The translations under genes were made by a program, and so were the position numbers. Positions 1 to 13,550 of a DNA stretch of 64,000 nucleotides are shown piece by piece (the first letter of the stretch is position 1; every line of letters starts with the position of its first letter). This DNA comes from Pagrus major. Taxonomy: Eukaryota > Chordata > Actinopteri > Spariformes > Sparidae. Where the stretch lies: NCBI RefSeq assembly GCF_040436345.1, contig NC_133218.1:26028710-26092709 (forward strand), read 5' to 3'. Below the pieces are notes generated by a model that saw nothing but the letters and a program-made list of their open reading frames with translations, ran no database searches and was not told the origin of the DNA.

Positions 1-2888
1 CTGTGAGTGGTTAAGTTGCATTGTGGGTAATTTATTTGCCAGGTTTTGACAAGGTAGAAGAATGAGCAGAAAAAAAAAAAACATCTTTGGTACTTCTGCA
101 TCGATTTTCAATTCTTTCATCAATTCCCCCAAAGACAACACGATTCCTGCAGCACAAAAATGTGCAATAAAAATTGTGTCAGTATTTGACAATGTTCATT
201 AATGTAAGTGTTTAGACAGTAACGCTGGTCTGACATGGTCCTCGGTTCACTAGCAATTAAATTAACAAATAATGCTTCATGAGTTTTTAAAATAAATCAG
301 ATTTGGGAAAAAAAATAAAATGTTTTCATTAATATCCTTGAAACAATAGTCCAAAGAAATCATGAAGAAAATGTAACAGGGAAAAGAAAACATAAGTCAG
401 GTGCTTCTCAGTAAACTTCAGAGAGAAAACAAGATTTCTGCACACTGATTTCACTGAGTTCAAATCTTTTTCAACAAAACACCAGTAAGATCAGAATTTG
501 ACTAGACAAAGACAGATAGACATTAAGGATCTTGACTCATATATGGTTGTTTGGAAAGTTTTTTTATGACAGGGTCTAAGAGCTGACAAACAGATAACAG
601 TATAACAGAGATGTTAATGTTAAATCACTGTGCAGACAGGCCTTGCGGGGACCTGATGCCGGAGGAGAGTGGACGCAGCTCCTCTTGTGAATCATATGAC
701 CCTGGGGAGAGTGTTTGTGAAACCACTTGGTCTGCTATTGTCCTCCTGGGACTGGCCTCCCCTGAAAAGCTGCAGAAAGCCTGTAATCAGATTAAAGGTT
801 GCTGGGAAGGGGAGGAGGGATTTTTGAGGAATAGCGAAGAGGTCGTGGAAGTTCTCTAATCAGTACCTGCCATTGAAGTGCAGAAGAGGGGCTAAATAAC
901 GCAGCAGGAGGGGAGGCGGGAGCCAAGCTAGAGGGACAAATTGGCCTGTTGTTGGAGGGGGATAATGGGACAATGAGGGAGGGGAGTATAATCAGTGAGT
1001 ATAGAGTGGGAGAGAATAGGTGCAATGGGGAAAGGAGCAGGCTGAGGAACTCCAAAGGCGGTGGCCTTGTCCCATCCTGCCCTGGCAATTATATCATCTT
1101 TGTGAGCTGATTGGAGCAGGCTGCAGAGTCCATCTGGGCTTTCAGACGGACGTAACAACCTACATTTTCTCACTGTCCTCACCAAGCGGTCTCACCGGGC
1201 TGCTGAGCGAGATATCAGGGAGCCCCTGATTGTGGTCTACTCATCAGCACACTCCTGAAAAGCTGCTGCACTTCAAGAGGTCCACATCATCTAATTGCCA
1301 CATGACAGTGACAATCATTAGTCGCATAGCCACGCTTTGAATTTCATTATGTTAGCTCATTTGAAAAAGAAGGAGGCTGAAGATGCGTATTGTTCTTCTG
1401 TAGGGCATTTCTCTTGTTTTCATAACACAAGCAAGCAAAGAGTTGAGCTGAGAGATAACTCCGTAATTGACCTCCTCACTGTCCAGAGCTTGTAATGCTG
1501 ATGTCATATCACAAGACGTCCCACTGAGCGCTGAGCTCCACTAACCTCTCCGTAGGATCCTTTCCGTCATTGTGATCACTCATCAAACGTCCATCGCCGG
1601 AACAACAGGCATCACTAAAGGCCAATCACTACTTTTTTATTCTGTTGACAAGAGTCCATTTGTTGGGGTCAAAGGGGAAAGTCTCAGGGGGGAAGACCTC
1701 TCTGGCAGCACTGGTGAGGAGGAGAACCAGAGAAATCACTATTCATAGCGGGGGAGTGCTTTGATTTGGGCACAAAGGCCACTGGTCTCCTGCCTAGATT
1801 GAAAGAAGTAGAAATCAGAGCTGCTTTAAAAACACGTGCGAGGGATCCAAACTGAATGGTTTAGTTAATTAGCTGCTCCACCTGCCCCAGAGCCCTAATT
1901 AGTGCACAAGAGAAAGTGTTTGATTATTATAATTAAAAGGAAAATCTCAATATGTTATTTCTCTGCTTGTTGCCAATATTTGCATACAATTTAAAAATAT
2001 AATAAAAATATAATATGTAACATTTCAACATTAAAATGTCTTGAAACGAATCAATGGCCTATATTTATTCTGTAGAGTTGTGTACTAACAATGTTCAAAC
2101 CCATTTTATTTGATCGCCTGTCGTTATGACTTTTCAGAGAGGGTCTGAGAGTGAGGAAGGAAGTCCACAAAAGAGACCAAACATAATGTGAATAAAACTT
2201 TGAAACATTAACTCGTCTGTGAACATTTCTGCCTGATTCGCCTGGACAGATTTCATCAAAAATGGTGGCTGTTTAACAATGAAGACAACAACTCCCATGA
2301 TCCCACACTACTTACATCTTGTGTTTCAGGATAACATTTTAGCAGTTATATTCTATGCATGGGTACACAACATTTGTAAACGTGACACCCCTGAATTTTT
2401 TTTTTGTGCCTTGACCTAACCCTTTGTGACAAGAGAAAAATACTACCTTTCTTTAAAGTTAACTTTTGCAAAATATCTACTTACTATGGTCCACCAGCAC
2501 CCTGCTCAGAGAGGCTCCACAGAGACAGGTGTGTGAGATGCAGGTTGATTGGCAGTGGACCAAACCACTGTGAGGCATGGGGGGGGACCAACATTTAAAA
2601 CTTAAAAACACATTCCTCTGCATCTTTAAGTAGCACAATTGTTTCCATTGCATATTATTTTATACTTTGAAATGAGATGTTTTCACTGATAAACGTTATT
2701 GAGGTGGACAAATCTCTCTTTTTCCTAGAAAGGGGGGGTTCCGGACCACATTTCATCTACGAGTTTTGTTTTGTTTGTCTGTTTGTTCTTGTTGGGTCTT
2801 TTCAGTTTTAACAGCATTTGTCAAAGTTAAAATTCAGTCAGAACGGGACATGTTAAGCACAGTTTGGAATACTTGGTTAGGGGTTGGG
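1..2888. other. intergenic DNA, no gene recognised
   Basis: No open frame here has recognisable protein similarity or exon-like splice borders. The stretch from about 640 to 1250 is GC-richer than its surroundings and reads like unique, possibly conserved non-coding sequence. The rest is AT-rich. A homeodomain/E-box cluster near 1861-1902 is listed separately. Confidence 0.5.
1861..1902. promoter_or_regulatory. candidate enhancer core: two homeodomain sites flanking an E-box
   Basis: Within 42 bp the sequence has TTAGTTAATTAG (1861-1872), the E-box CACCTG (1879-1884) and the palindromic homeodomain core CTAATTAG (1895-1902). Clusters like this are typical of developmental enhancers. The distance to the miR-9 gene about 20 kb away would be ordinary for a vertebrate enhancer. 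Conservation cannot be tested from one sequence, so the assignment is inference. Confidence 0.25.
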
Positions 2889-3880
2889 TTAAAGGAGCAA
2901 TTTGTAAGATATGACCAGAATTTTAGTTTAAAACATTCAAAACATATAACTAATATTATCAACAGAGTGCAGAAACAACAGTGTTGATGCTATGTCAAAG
3001 ATGTCTGTGTATTGTGTTGCGGACATGTCTGCTGAAGTTAGCATGCTAACCATCCTGTCTGTAATATCACTTTGTACCTCGGCGATAGTCCTCAAGCCCC
3101 TAGCTGTCAGATACATGCCAGCTGTTAGCGTTATAAATGAAGGAAATTAACACACAAAATGTCAAAAAATGATATACTCTTGATACTATGCTCCTTACTA
3201 AACAGAAAAATACAACTGCATACTGTCTCAACTCATGTTCTTCTATTTTAACAAAATAAAACGAGTTTACAACTCATCGTGAACACTTCCTTCAAACATA
3301 CACAGATATAAACCAAATAAAACACCAGTCTGGTCTGTCTTTCCACAGTCACCTCTGATTAGATCGAAACAAATCCTCCATTCACAGAGTAAGATGTGAA
3401 AATACTCCTGCTTTACTTTCACCTGCTTTTCGCCGGCTGCTCATGGCTGACCCTCTGATGCTCCTCTCCTGCTGCACGCCTCTCTCGTCCACGCCAGCCA
3501 CATCTTGGAGGTTGAGTTCGGTCACAGTCCGGTGTCCGGTCGGTTCTCTCACTCACCTTTTTATTTCTTTTCACAGAATAATATTACTAACTTTGCAAGT
3601 CTACTGAAATAATAATATACAATCAGCAATCTTGCTGATTATTGTAAGTATCTGTAGGTTAAAAAATCTCTCTTTTCCTGGGTAATAGCGTGCAAAGTGG
3701 TACGGCAGCAGTAGCTATCATTTTGTAGAGGGGCCTTGTCATGAGCAGAAAAATGTGCTTTTGTAAAAACAGAATTACTGATTTTATAACAAAAGAGTGG
3801 AAGTACACGAAAAGCTGCTCTTTACAGTAATGCAAGACGTAAGTAGCTCCTTCACACTCTTCCTTTAATTGATGTTGTTG
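2889..3880. repeat. probable dispersed repeat (non-autonomous transposon type)
   Basis: The block opens with TTAAAGGAGCAATTTGTAAG and closes near 3870 with CTTCCTTTAA, a weak inverted match to its start. The interior has the TTAGCATGCTAAC palindrome often seen in fish repeats. Family and exact ends are uncertain because no second complete copy lies in this window. Confidence 0.35.
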
Positions 3881-4451
3881 TTGTTCCACGAAAGCATCTC
3901 TGCACTAAATCCATCGATGCTCTTAATATGAAGATTCTTGCATGCCATCTTATTCACACACCTTATGCACGCCTTAACTCTCGCATGAGACTTATCTTCC
4001 GCAGACCCCATCAGCTCCAGCTGAGTTAAAGCTGATGAGACACAGTGACAGAGAGGGGGCAGTAATCTCACACTCCACATTGCGACAAGTGCAAACGAGG
4101 GAGGGAAAGTCGTGGAAAAAAAGGAGGGAAAAGAGGGGGACAGGAAAGGAGGGGAGAGGAATGATTCTCCTGGGAAGGGAGGGTGTTTGGGTGAAAAGCA
4201 ACAGCATATGTATTGTTGGAGGCCCTGACTCCCTGCCTCGCCACCCTGGAGAGCTCCCTGTTCCCACGGTTTGCTCAACAAACAAACGCATCCCCCCTCC
4301 AACCCCCTACACTCACACACACATACACACCACACACCACCATGCACCCGCACGCAGTGGTGATGTCATTAATTACCATCAAAATGAGCATGACAGCAAG
4401 CAAGTGTGCGTGCGTCTGCCAGCGAGGCTTTGTGTGTGTGTGTGTGTGTGT

Positions 4452-4505
<54 letters not shown>

Positions 4506-5229
4506 TGCAGGGAATGAGAAAGAAAGAGACCATTGTCCATTCTGAAATAAAGAAATCTCCACTGAAGCATTGTAAATGGAAAAGGCAGAAAAATGGACTA
4601 AATTCGTGGATCTTTGAGTGAGAGCTGGGCTGTCACATCTCGTCAGAGCCTCACAAAACCTGATGTGCACACATTGCCCTGCCCGGCTACAGAGACACAC
4701 TGTGGCCCTGTGATTGTGTGCTCTCCTGATGAAATTCAGCCTTTTCCCTCCCAGCCTCACACGGACGAACACCCTGTTTGTGTGTTTGTGTACGTGTGTG
4801 CACATGTGTATGTGTGTGTGTGCTTTTTCTATATCAAGAAAATACCTCAAAAATAGCAGTTTTCAGGTCTTCATTACAGCAGGCACGGCGTACTTAAACC
4901 TGAATTCACGGTGAGATGCCACGTTCGGTTCGATCAGGTTGGATTTATTGTGCACGCAATCCACCAATTAGGAGAAACTGTTAGCATCCATCTTGTAGTG
5001 GTAGCTGTCAGGAAGCATTTTCTATGGTTCAGTTTGTCTCTCATCTCCTCATCGAGAGTTTTAACTTGGGCAGCAAATGTGAGAAAATCTCCCACAGCTC
5101 TCACAGGCAAACATATATTTATATGCACACTGTACGGGTATAATTTGATTTATGTTTTTGTGTTGTTGCTTTTATGATTTATTTATGATGTTTTGTCACT
5201 GTTATACTCCTGAACAGATTTAATCACCC
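3881..5229. other. intergenic DNA with a compound microsatellite
   Basis: Long open frames across 4035-4850 are produced by (GT)n and (GA)n tracts and purine-rich DNA rather than by coding constraint. No exon-like signals were found. Confidence 0.5.
4431..4503. repeat. compound microsatellite (TG)n(GA)n
   Basis: About 11 TG units (4431-4452) run directly into about 25 GA units ending at 4503. Such compound dinucleotide tracts are normally length-polymorphic. Confidence 0.97.
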
Positions 5230-5284
5230 TTGTGTTGTATTTTTGCACTTCAAATGACAAATAAACTTGAACTTGAACTTGAAA
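5230..5284 (+). repeat. possible LINE 3' end with hexamer tail
   Basis: The stretch ends in AATAAACTTGAACTTGAACT, continuing to 5284: a polyadenylation-like motif followed by tandem TTGAAC units. This is the usual look of the 3' end of a 5'-truncated non-LTR retrotransposon. The family is not assigned. Confidence 0.4.
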
Positions 5285-5414
5285 CTTATTGGATTTGAAC
5301 GTGAACATATTTTCTATTGTGGACGATGAACAATAGCCACTTGCTTATTATACGATACAAAATATCAGCTAAATGAACTCAACCCTAAATTCAACATGCT
5401 AAAATGTTGATGTT

Positions 5415-5930
5415 TAAAGGAGCTCTATGTAACACTTTCTAGCAATTTAAATGTATTCATCACTTTTTTACTGGCCGTATGTGAGCATAATGTAAAGATT
5501 AAAAATTAGACCTCCCCGTCTCTCTCAGTACAAGCCTGTGGACGATTTGTTTAAGTTGTTTAATGCTGCTGGACTGTGGATTTCTTGGTGAGGCAAGGCA
5601 AGCACCTCTCATATTGTACTGTTAAAATACAAAATGGTACGAGGATCCCACATTCCCTTAGTTGACAGACTTCATGCACAAAGTGTCTCTCGGCCTGCCG
5701 TGCACACAATATGAAAAACTATTTATATTTTGTCATTCTATATATTTAAAGAGCATTTTTATCGTAATTTTTTTTAAAACAGTGTAAACAGCCATTTCTA
5801 TTACATATTTTCCAATTTAATATTTCTATTTTTTTTTTTTACAAGAAACTTCTGACAGGCCAAATCAAACCTTATGGGGGGCCAGCTTTGTCCCGCAGGC
5901 CCCACTTTGGTCAGCCCTGCCCGAGGACTA
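5415..5930. repeat. dispersed repeat fragments
   Basis: The stretch starts with TTTAAAGGAGCTCTATGTAA, a beginning similar in style to the block at 2889. A second fragment around 5845-5925 includes GTCCCGCAGGCCCCACTTTG. Both resemble repeats abundant in fish genomes. Boundaries are approximate. Confidence 0.3.
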
Positions 5931-8900
5931 AACACAAAGTACAGCTGATGGCTTTTGATTACAAGTAAAAGGATCTAAGTTATTAACATTCATTCATTTT
6001 GTCAGCGTACCAAATTTGATCAAAATCCTTCTAATAGTCATCGAGACAGACATTCAGAACAGCAGACGTGAACCTCACGGTGGTGCTAGAAGAAATGTTC
6101 GGGCATCACTAAGGTCAGGAGGATCCGTCTTCTGGGGACCATGAATGTCTGTATGTAATTCCATAAAATCCAATCATCAGATTTTTCAGTCTGGATCAAA
6201 GTGGTGGATGGACCTTACTTTGAAGGCTAAAAAGTATTCCTTTAACATGAATACTCTCCAAATCAAACCACAGAGAAAACCTCCTGGTCAGCTTTTTTTT
6301 CTTCCTGTTTTGGCTGAAACTCAGCAGAGACGTGGTTTGGTTGTTAATACCGGAGAACAGAGAACCGGATGATCCTGCATTTCAGATATAAAACACAACG
6401 GCTGAACTCTCAGCCTGTTTCTAAACATTCTGCTGGATAATTAGAGTTCATGTTGCTGCGTACATCTTTTATTTTCTCTAACCCAAAGAGTAAATTGATT
6501 ATCAGAAACAAACCAAATATGGGTGTGCATGTGTATGTAAATGTGTGTGTGCATGTGTGTCAGCTCCGCTTCCTGCACTTTTTTGGCACGGCACGGATCA
6601 TTGTGTGGAGCTTCATTAGAGATCATTAGTTTTTTTGCAGAGTGGGCCTCACTGAGCTCTGGTTGTGCAGTGAACCAGGCCGAGGACTCAGATTATTGTC
6701 GACTGTGCAGCCATGAATGCATGGGATTCCACCTCATCAAAGTTTGCACAGATAATTGCTACTATTTGATCTCCACTATCTGAAAAGAAACTGTGTTAAT
6801 TAGAGGCTTTGATTGGGACGTGAAGAGAAGAGAAACAAACGTGTGCTTTGTTGCCTTGTACACGTTTGTGTTTCTGCAGCGCTGGAAGTTTTTTGTGTCC
6901 CAAACTCTGATGAGATCCTTGTTTCAGGAGCAGTCCCATCTCTGTCTTTGGGAAAATATCCATGTGTGCCCCCATCCTCCGAGCTCATCAGCCATCCCAG
7001 TGAGCTGAAACAATGCCCTGCATTGAAGACACGAGATGGACGGTTGAAAGTCCTCTGCTTATATGTGTAGTTGTGTTTGCATGATAAGCTCCTTAAAATG
7101 AATCATCTTGTTTTCAAAAGGATCCTGCCATTTTACAAAGTCATGCTAATGTGCACTTTGCACAAGCAAGTACATCAAAACAGGACTATAAACTATCCCC
7201 AGCCTTTCATGTATTGTTTTTACATTTTATTCACAGTCTCTGCAGGATAAATCCCTGGTGATTTTTTTAAATAAGGAAGAAAGAAAACTCATTTACCAAC
7301 ACGTGATGTTGCTTTATACCTTGCTTCTTAACAAGCAAGATCTGTTTTGATGTTCTTGCTTACTAAGAAGTCACATGTATATAATAAATCCAAACATATC
7401 CTCTTATTTGATTTGTCTGTGAGCCAAAATGTTAAAAGTTTTGTTATCATTTATCTTTTTTTTAGTATTAAATAGGCTATGTTCATTCATAATACACAAT
7501 GAATTTATGTTTGTTTTGTTTTGCACAAAATTTGCAAAACGATCTGTGTGATCCACCTATTTCCATTTTAGATGGATTTTCTATTTTAGAAATAAAGTTG
7601 GGTGTTAATACAGAAATGTCTCTGTATTTTGGGTACAACATCCTTCACAAACTTCTCTCTGTCCCTCTATGGCTTCAATCTCAAGGAAGCACACACAAAG
7701 ATAACTTAAAGATGGGGGGGTCGCTGTCAGTTGTGTGTATATATCTAGCATACTTGTCTGTGCTTGTGTACATGTGAGACGAGGTACATGCAGGTGAGAA
7801 GGCAAGGAAATAACTTGAAGTGAGGGAACACATTGTGCTTTATTTCCAGCAGGTGGTGCCACAGTGACAATGACACGGGCCGGTCATTTACTCTGTCACA
7901 CACATTTCTTTAGTCCCAACTTCATTTCAGTCTTCAGGCTACAAATTGCAAGTAAAACTGAGTTCTTCTTGCCTTTTCTACATTTAGAGAAGGTGACAGG
8001 TCTTCTCTCACACAGTGGACCCTCTCCGTGAGGTGTCCCCACAACTATATTTTTCTATAACAATAACAAAGAGAATCAAAAGTCATAATGCTGAGAGGTG
8101 ACAGTTTATGTTGGTGGTTTACAGTGCAGTCTATATTCTAAATAAATAAATAAATAATATTAAAGTAAACATCTGTCATTCATGTTGCTGAATGGTCTCC
8201 ACTGTTAAGATGTGATGTGGCTACAAAGTGGGCTCATGGTAGTTGTTGGTGTTTTTCAGTGCGTCCAAGTCAGCACATAAAACCTTCCATCAATATTGAG
8301 TAGTACAGTAGTGATGGATGTTCAGCAACATGCTACATATCGTTCATTTCATAATTTACTAAATTGAAAAAAGAAAATGATAAGTATACTCGTATGATGT
8401 TTCATTTGATTTGTACTCATACATCGATTAAAAAGGGAATTCCACATTTTTTAAAAATACAAATAATTATATTTTACTGAGGACAAATACACATTAAATG
8501 TAAACAATTTTTTAAATTAAAACAAATTCAAATGATTCAAGAACATAACACTTCTAATGAATAAAAAATGTATGAGCATGATATAAACCTCATGGGGCAA
8601 TTATAAGAATAAGTGAACCATTATGAAAATAGAAAAATATAATGACTTTTAATTGTAAATATATCCACAAAGGTTTCAGATCCATCCAACCACCCGGGTC
8701 AGGAGTAGTTTGATGCAGTGAAGAGGTTTTCTTTGGAATCAATGTAAATAATTGAGAAGCCACTGTTTGCTTCAATGCGTACATTCACACACACAAACTG
8801 AACGGCCATCTTGTGGTTACAAAATAAATCCTGAATTGTAAAATCTTACCTATGAATCAATAAACAGAAACAAGGCGACAGCTTTTTACTGTTTGTCAAT

Positions 8901-10900
8901 GGCTTTTATGTTTAATTGCTTCTGTTTCTAAGTGTTATCATAGGCAATGAAGCTTTAATAAGTTCCTTGAGCTCTCTTACATGTTTCAATCACTTTAATT
9001 GTTAAAAGTCTTCAGAAACTCATCATTGTACAAAAGCTACTGAACAGAAGGTAACAATCTTGTGAAACATCCACATTTAAGTAATAAAACCTTTTGAAAA
9101 TATATTGTCTTCATTACTGGATACAATTCAAGCACTACCAAAGCATCTTCTATGATTTCATGAAAATATTAATTGGGGATACTAGTTTGAAGATGAAATA
9201 TACTGTCACAAGTTCTGCCAACATCATACTCATTCAGCATTGTGTCACTGAATCGGCTGCTTTGCTTTTTGTACTTGCAGATCATCTTCCAGAAATTGTG
9301 GTCAGTTGTGCTAGAAAAGAGAGGTTGTCTGACATAATGTACTCTCTCAAAATGCAAAAAAAGGTGGAGGATGTAGTTAAAAAGAAACATTTTCTAACTC
9401 TCAAGCTGCTGTCATCAGTAGAGGCGTTTAACCCTCACTATGGTCCGTATTTTTAGACCTTCTGTCATTGATAAGCACCTTTTAAACTGTCCTTCAGCAT
9501 AAAATGTGACCTTTTTTTGGTCCATTTAACAAAATATAATCCTGCCTGGAACCCAAAACACAAGAAAGATGAAAATTGTACAAAAGTTTGAAAGTGTTAA
9601 AAACGTTATTGCACTTTTAATGCGCATAAAATACAGCAGAGGAAGCAAAGAAATGCAGCTATAACGCAGCCTGCTTACATGTAGAATGACTTAATCTCAA
9701 CTTTTTGTGCTCAGAGTTTCTCTACATCATATATATATATAAACATAATTATGTACTGATGCATGTGAGACAGCCTCAGTCTGTTTCACCATATTATTCT
9801 TCAGCTTTTTACCCTTGATTTTCATCTTCTTCTCAATCAAAAGGCTGAATAATAAAAGGAAAAAAACTTTTTTCTAATTATATGGAATTGAGGCTTATCT
9901 AGCTGCTGAAAAGGACCTTGTAGTGCCACAGCAGCCCCTTAAATTTGCCAAAGAAGGAGCAGTGCTGATGAGGTGAGAAGCGGAGAATGCCTAAAACAAA
10001 CTGCAGAGGGGCTCCAGCAAAACAGCCAGGGGCTTAAGATATATTAAATTACCATGATTGGGACTTAAGGCATGGTTAAAGCCTGTTTGAGAGGCTGGGG
10101 AGCCTCAAAGCAGAGCTATTCATGTCTGGGGAGCTGGGTCAATAGGTTGGGGAAGTTCACAGGACCTGATTCTATTCTTATGCAAACGTGGAGTACAAGA
10201 CCTAAAGCTCAGTGAGTTGGAAGATATAAATGATGGGACAATCATCTGCAGCCCTCCACAGACACAAACCTGGTCTACAGCTGCCTGCTCGTCATTCATG
10301 AGGCAGGGCGCCGACGTCTGAGTTCACTCTAGACGTCTCACTTTCCACTTCAAGAGAGAAACATACATGATGATGTTACTGAGTGCCACAGTTTGTCACA
10401 TTTACACAAGTATTAAATCCAGCCTGTCTCATGGAAAATGTGGCCCATAGTTCTGTGTAAAATATGGGACGTCAGGGTGAGTATTAGGTTATTTGTGTGT
10501 AATAACAGCACATAAAAATCGTGCTTTGTTCTCTGCAGAACAGCCCGAAAATTAATTTCTCAGCTTCTGGTGAGTAATGCGACCTCCAGTGACTCCGACC
10601 ACAATAGACAACATCTATCTCTATCTGCTGAGCAGAATTAATGGATGAATACACACTGAGTGCCGTGAGAGAGAAACACCTGCAGCCAGCAGCTCACGAG
10701 TTCCTCCAGTCAGCTCGCTCTGACACCAGCTTCACATGCATCACTCTCGTCTCTGCAGATCATTTTTTACATGAAATGAGAAGGAATGATTCATTCATTG
10801 TGATTGTGAATGATTCATGTGATAAAATAAAGAGAAAGTGTGTTGTTATCACCAAATGTGATTGTTAGACTTGTTATTACAAAACTATGGGCTTTAATAT
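5931..10900. other. intergenic DNA, no gene recognised
   Basis: Mostly AT-rich. Two GC-richer non-repetitive blocks, 6560-6830 and 9900-10340, have the texture of conserved non-coding DNA. Frames such as the one at 9094-9456 lack similarity to known proteins and lack splice borders. I see no RNA gene in this part. Confidence 0.45.
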
Positions 10901-10929
10901 GCTGCTATAACAGCCTCCACTCTTCACTC

Positions 10930-11100
10930 TGAACATTTTGGATCCCATTTAGCCTCAAGAACATCAGGGAGGTCCAACACTGATGTTTCTTGATCAGGTC
11001 TGGTTTGTTCAAGTTCGTGTTTAATGGAGTTAGGGTCAGGACTCCATGGAGGCCAGTCAAGTTCTTGCACACCAAACTTTAAACACTTTGGTCTCTCTTT
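10930..11100 (-). pseudogene. degenerate Tc1-like transposase fragment
   Basis: On the minus strand the frame reads QELDWPPWSPDPNSI, a close variant of the DWPA-SPDLNPIE block around the third catalytic acidic residue of Tc1/mariner transposases. The family then continues with LW-EL, which here is partly deleted. Only this C-terminal piece is recognisable. There is no N-terminal DNA-binding region and no complete terminal inverted repeat nearby, so the copy is dead. It is genomic fossil DNA with no expected function. Confidence 0.55.
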
Positions 11101-11321
11101 ATGTATTGTGATATTGAAACAGCACATGTCCTTTCAAAGACTGTTGTCACAAAGTTAGCTGTTTAAAATACAACTTTTCTTTGACTGGAACTAATAAAGT
11201 AAACCATTAATAAGAGTTAGTCAGGGGTTGAACACTGCCCAGGACAGGACCCTAATCAAAAACATTAATACATGTTGCTTTATATTATAAAGAAATTCTG
11301 ATAGTGAATACACACATTTAC

Positions 11322-11602
11322 GGGTATCACTTTATCAAACCTAAGTTAATAGTTATTTGTCTGTTAACATCAATGAACTGCTTTATAAACCACCTATTAA
11401 ACAATTGTAAAGGTTTATAAACATTAGTTGTGGCTGTCCAAAAAATGTTTATAAGTGACTACACAGTCTTTATTATCCATTTACAAATTACTATAAACAT
11501 CAGTTCAAATAATTCCTTCAGCAATTGTTGTTAACCATTAACTTAAGTTTGATTAACTATAAATAAATGTTTTTTAATCATTATTATTAGGAAGAGTTAC
11601 CC
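11322..11602. mobile_element. MITE-like element with short terminal inverted repeats
   Basis: The left end GGGTATCACTTTATCAAACC is matched in inverted orientation by the right end, which reads GAAGAGTTACCC. Subterminally CTAAGTTAATAGTTA pairs with TAACCATTAACTTAAG. The 281-bp element is AT-rich, has no coding capacity and fits a non-autonomous DNA transposon. I could not see a clear target-site duplication. Confidence 0.5.
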
Positions 11603-13090
11603 ATGTATGTATGTGATCATATAAAAATACTGATGGACTCTTAGTGGCTCATTGCGAATTCATTTCAATGACATGAACTGTCTGTTTATGTTTATAATGT
11701 TTATTGTTATTCTTATGTCGTGTATCGGTTGTGTTGATACTGTCTGTAAACCTCTCTGTAAAACCTTCCAATCCAAATTCAATACATTTAGATGAAGAAA
11801 GACAGAAAAACTGAGCTTGACCTTTGACTCCTCTAAAAGGCCCTGGGGACACACTCACACCACTTTACTCACAAAACAAGTCTTTCCCCACTGACATAAC
11901 ATGCTCTATCAGGATGTGTGAACAAAGGCCAACCTCCTACGTGACTATCGATAGACTATTGATAGATTTTGATAGTTTAACACAGTGTGCGAGCAGAGCA
12001 CTGTTAAAACGGACACATGTGAGGAAGATACACTTGTCCCTCGGCTTGTGCCGGGTCAAGTTGAGTCCCAGGAGAGTGAAAGGTCATGACCCCGTCTGTC
12101 CTGCAGCAGGTTGGGGCTCTCCGGACACGATGTCTTCACAATGCGATGGACAGTTTACTATCAACTCGGACAGGCTACATGGAGTCTCCACGTGTGAGTC
12201 AGACTCCTGTCGTGTTATTAAAAGCAACAGTTGGTATATCATCACTTTAACTCTTAATTAGGCCTATGCTGTTTATTTCTAGCGTTGTTTGTTTATTTTA
12301 TAGTCTTATTAGTATAAAATCTCAATCAGTGAAATCACATTTTTTATCAAACTTGTAAAGGATATGACAAAACATGGAGACAAAGTACGACTGAACTGAA
12401 CAAGTTAGTGCGACACAACTTTATAATCACCTTCTTTTGAGTCAAGACTTTACATTTAACCATCGCTTTGTTGTTATATTTGCCATTTATGTGAGCCAAC
12501 TTTATTGTCCTCCTATTCACCTGTTAGCTGGTTCACTTAATTTATTTTTATTATCAAAAAAATTGTTTCCTTACTTCTTCTGCCATAGTCTGGTGTTTGT
12601 CAAAAAAGTAGTATAGGCCTGCACTGATTTAAAACAGCACTGCATTGCAAACAATGTGCAACTGTCATTGACTCGATGTGTCTTGCATGCACTTTTTCAA
12701 CCATGGTGTGCTGCCTCTGTCCAAGGTGCTGACAGAGACCAGCCTTTATGAACTGTTTTAACCTGGCAAATAATAACACACTCATATTTCATCCAACATT
12801 CATTTTATTTAGCAAAGAGAAAAGAACATTTCTTCTGCTCGTTTTGGATCCTCTCCAATACCATATTTTTTGTTTTTTAACATTTTGTTTGAAATGCCTT
12901 TTATACAACTTACAAATAATCTATTACAACGACAAAAAAAATCAATAATATTTTTGCAGGAGCAAATCAAAGGTCACATTTCAGTCAAAATGGTCCATGT
13001 TTTCTAAAATAAATAACTCTTTAATGACAGTATAGCTGAAGATTTTCTTTTTATTACAAAAAATCCTTTCCTGTTTTTATGCAAAAGGTC
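11603..13090. other. intergenic DNA, no gene recognised
   Basis: The frame at 11824-12261 has no recognisable domain and no exon-like borders. Apart from AT-rich tracts after 12250 nothing specific is seen. Confidence 0.4.
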
Positions 13091-13095
13091 AGTGT

Positions 13096-13550
13096 CAGGA
13101 CACTTTTATTTCTATAGCCCAAAATCACAATCACATTGCCTCAGTGGGTTTTACAATCTGTGAACGACGACCTCTGTCTCCTCTGTCCACAGACCCTCGA
13201 TTAAGGAAAAGTAAGGAAGGTAAGAGTAAGGAAAAACCCAGAAAAAAAAAAAAACCTTGTAGCAGGGAAAAAAAGAGACCTCAGGAAGAGTTCAAAGAGT
13301 TTACAAATTTCATTGACAGAATATCTGATACAAAAGATTATATAAAATATAGTGAAGAATATGGATCCAGGACGACTGAGCAGGTCAAGGCGTCGCCCGG
13401 CATGTGATATAAGTTACATCTGAAGTCCATATAGCAGATAACACCGTCATTGCTGCTCCAGTGATCATCAGCCATTAACACACTGATAGAAGCTCCGGAG
13501 ATCCTCCACAGCGTGGTGGCATCAGCTTCATCCTGATCCTCTTCTGGAAA
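13096..13550. repeat. dispersed fish-type repeat
   Basis: The start, CACTTTTATTTCTATAGCCC, is followed by an A-rich AAGGAAAAACCC stretch and then CCTCAGGAAGAG. This resembles a highly repeated element type of percomorph fish genomes, recognised from general knowledge. The copy is diverged and its class is not certain. Confidence 0.4.

Noticed and set aside
4035-4850. Overlapping open frames of 110 to 191 codons on both strands
   Set aside because: They run through the (TG)n(GA)n tract and purine-rich flanks, which lack stops by composition. There is no domain similarity and no splice structure.
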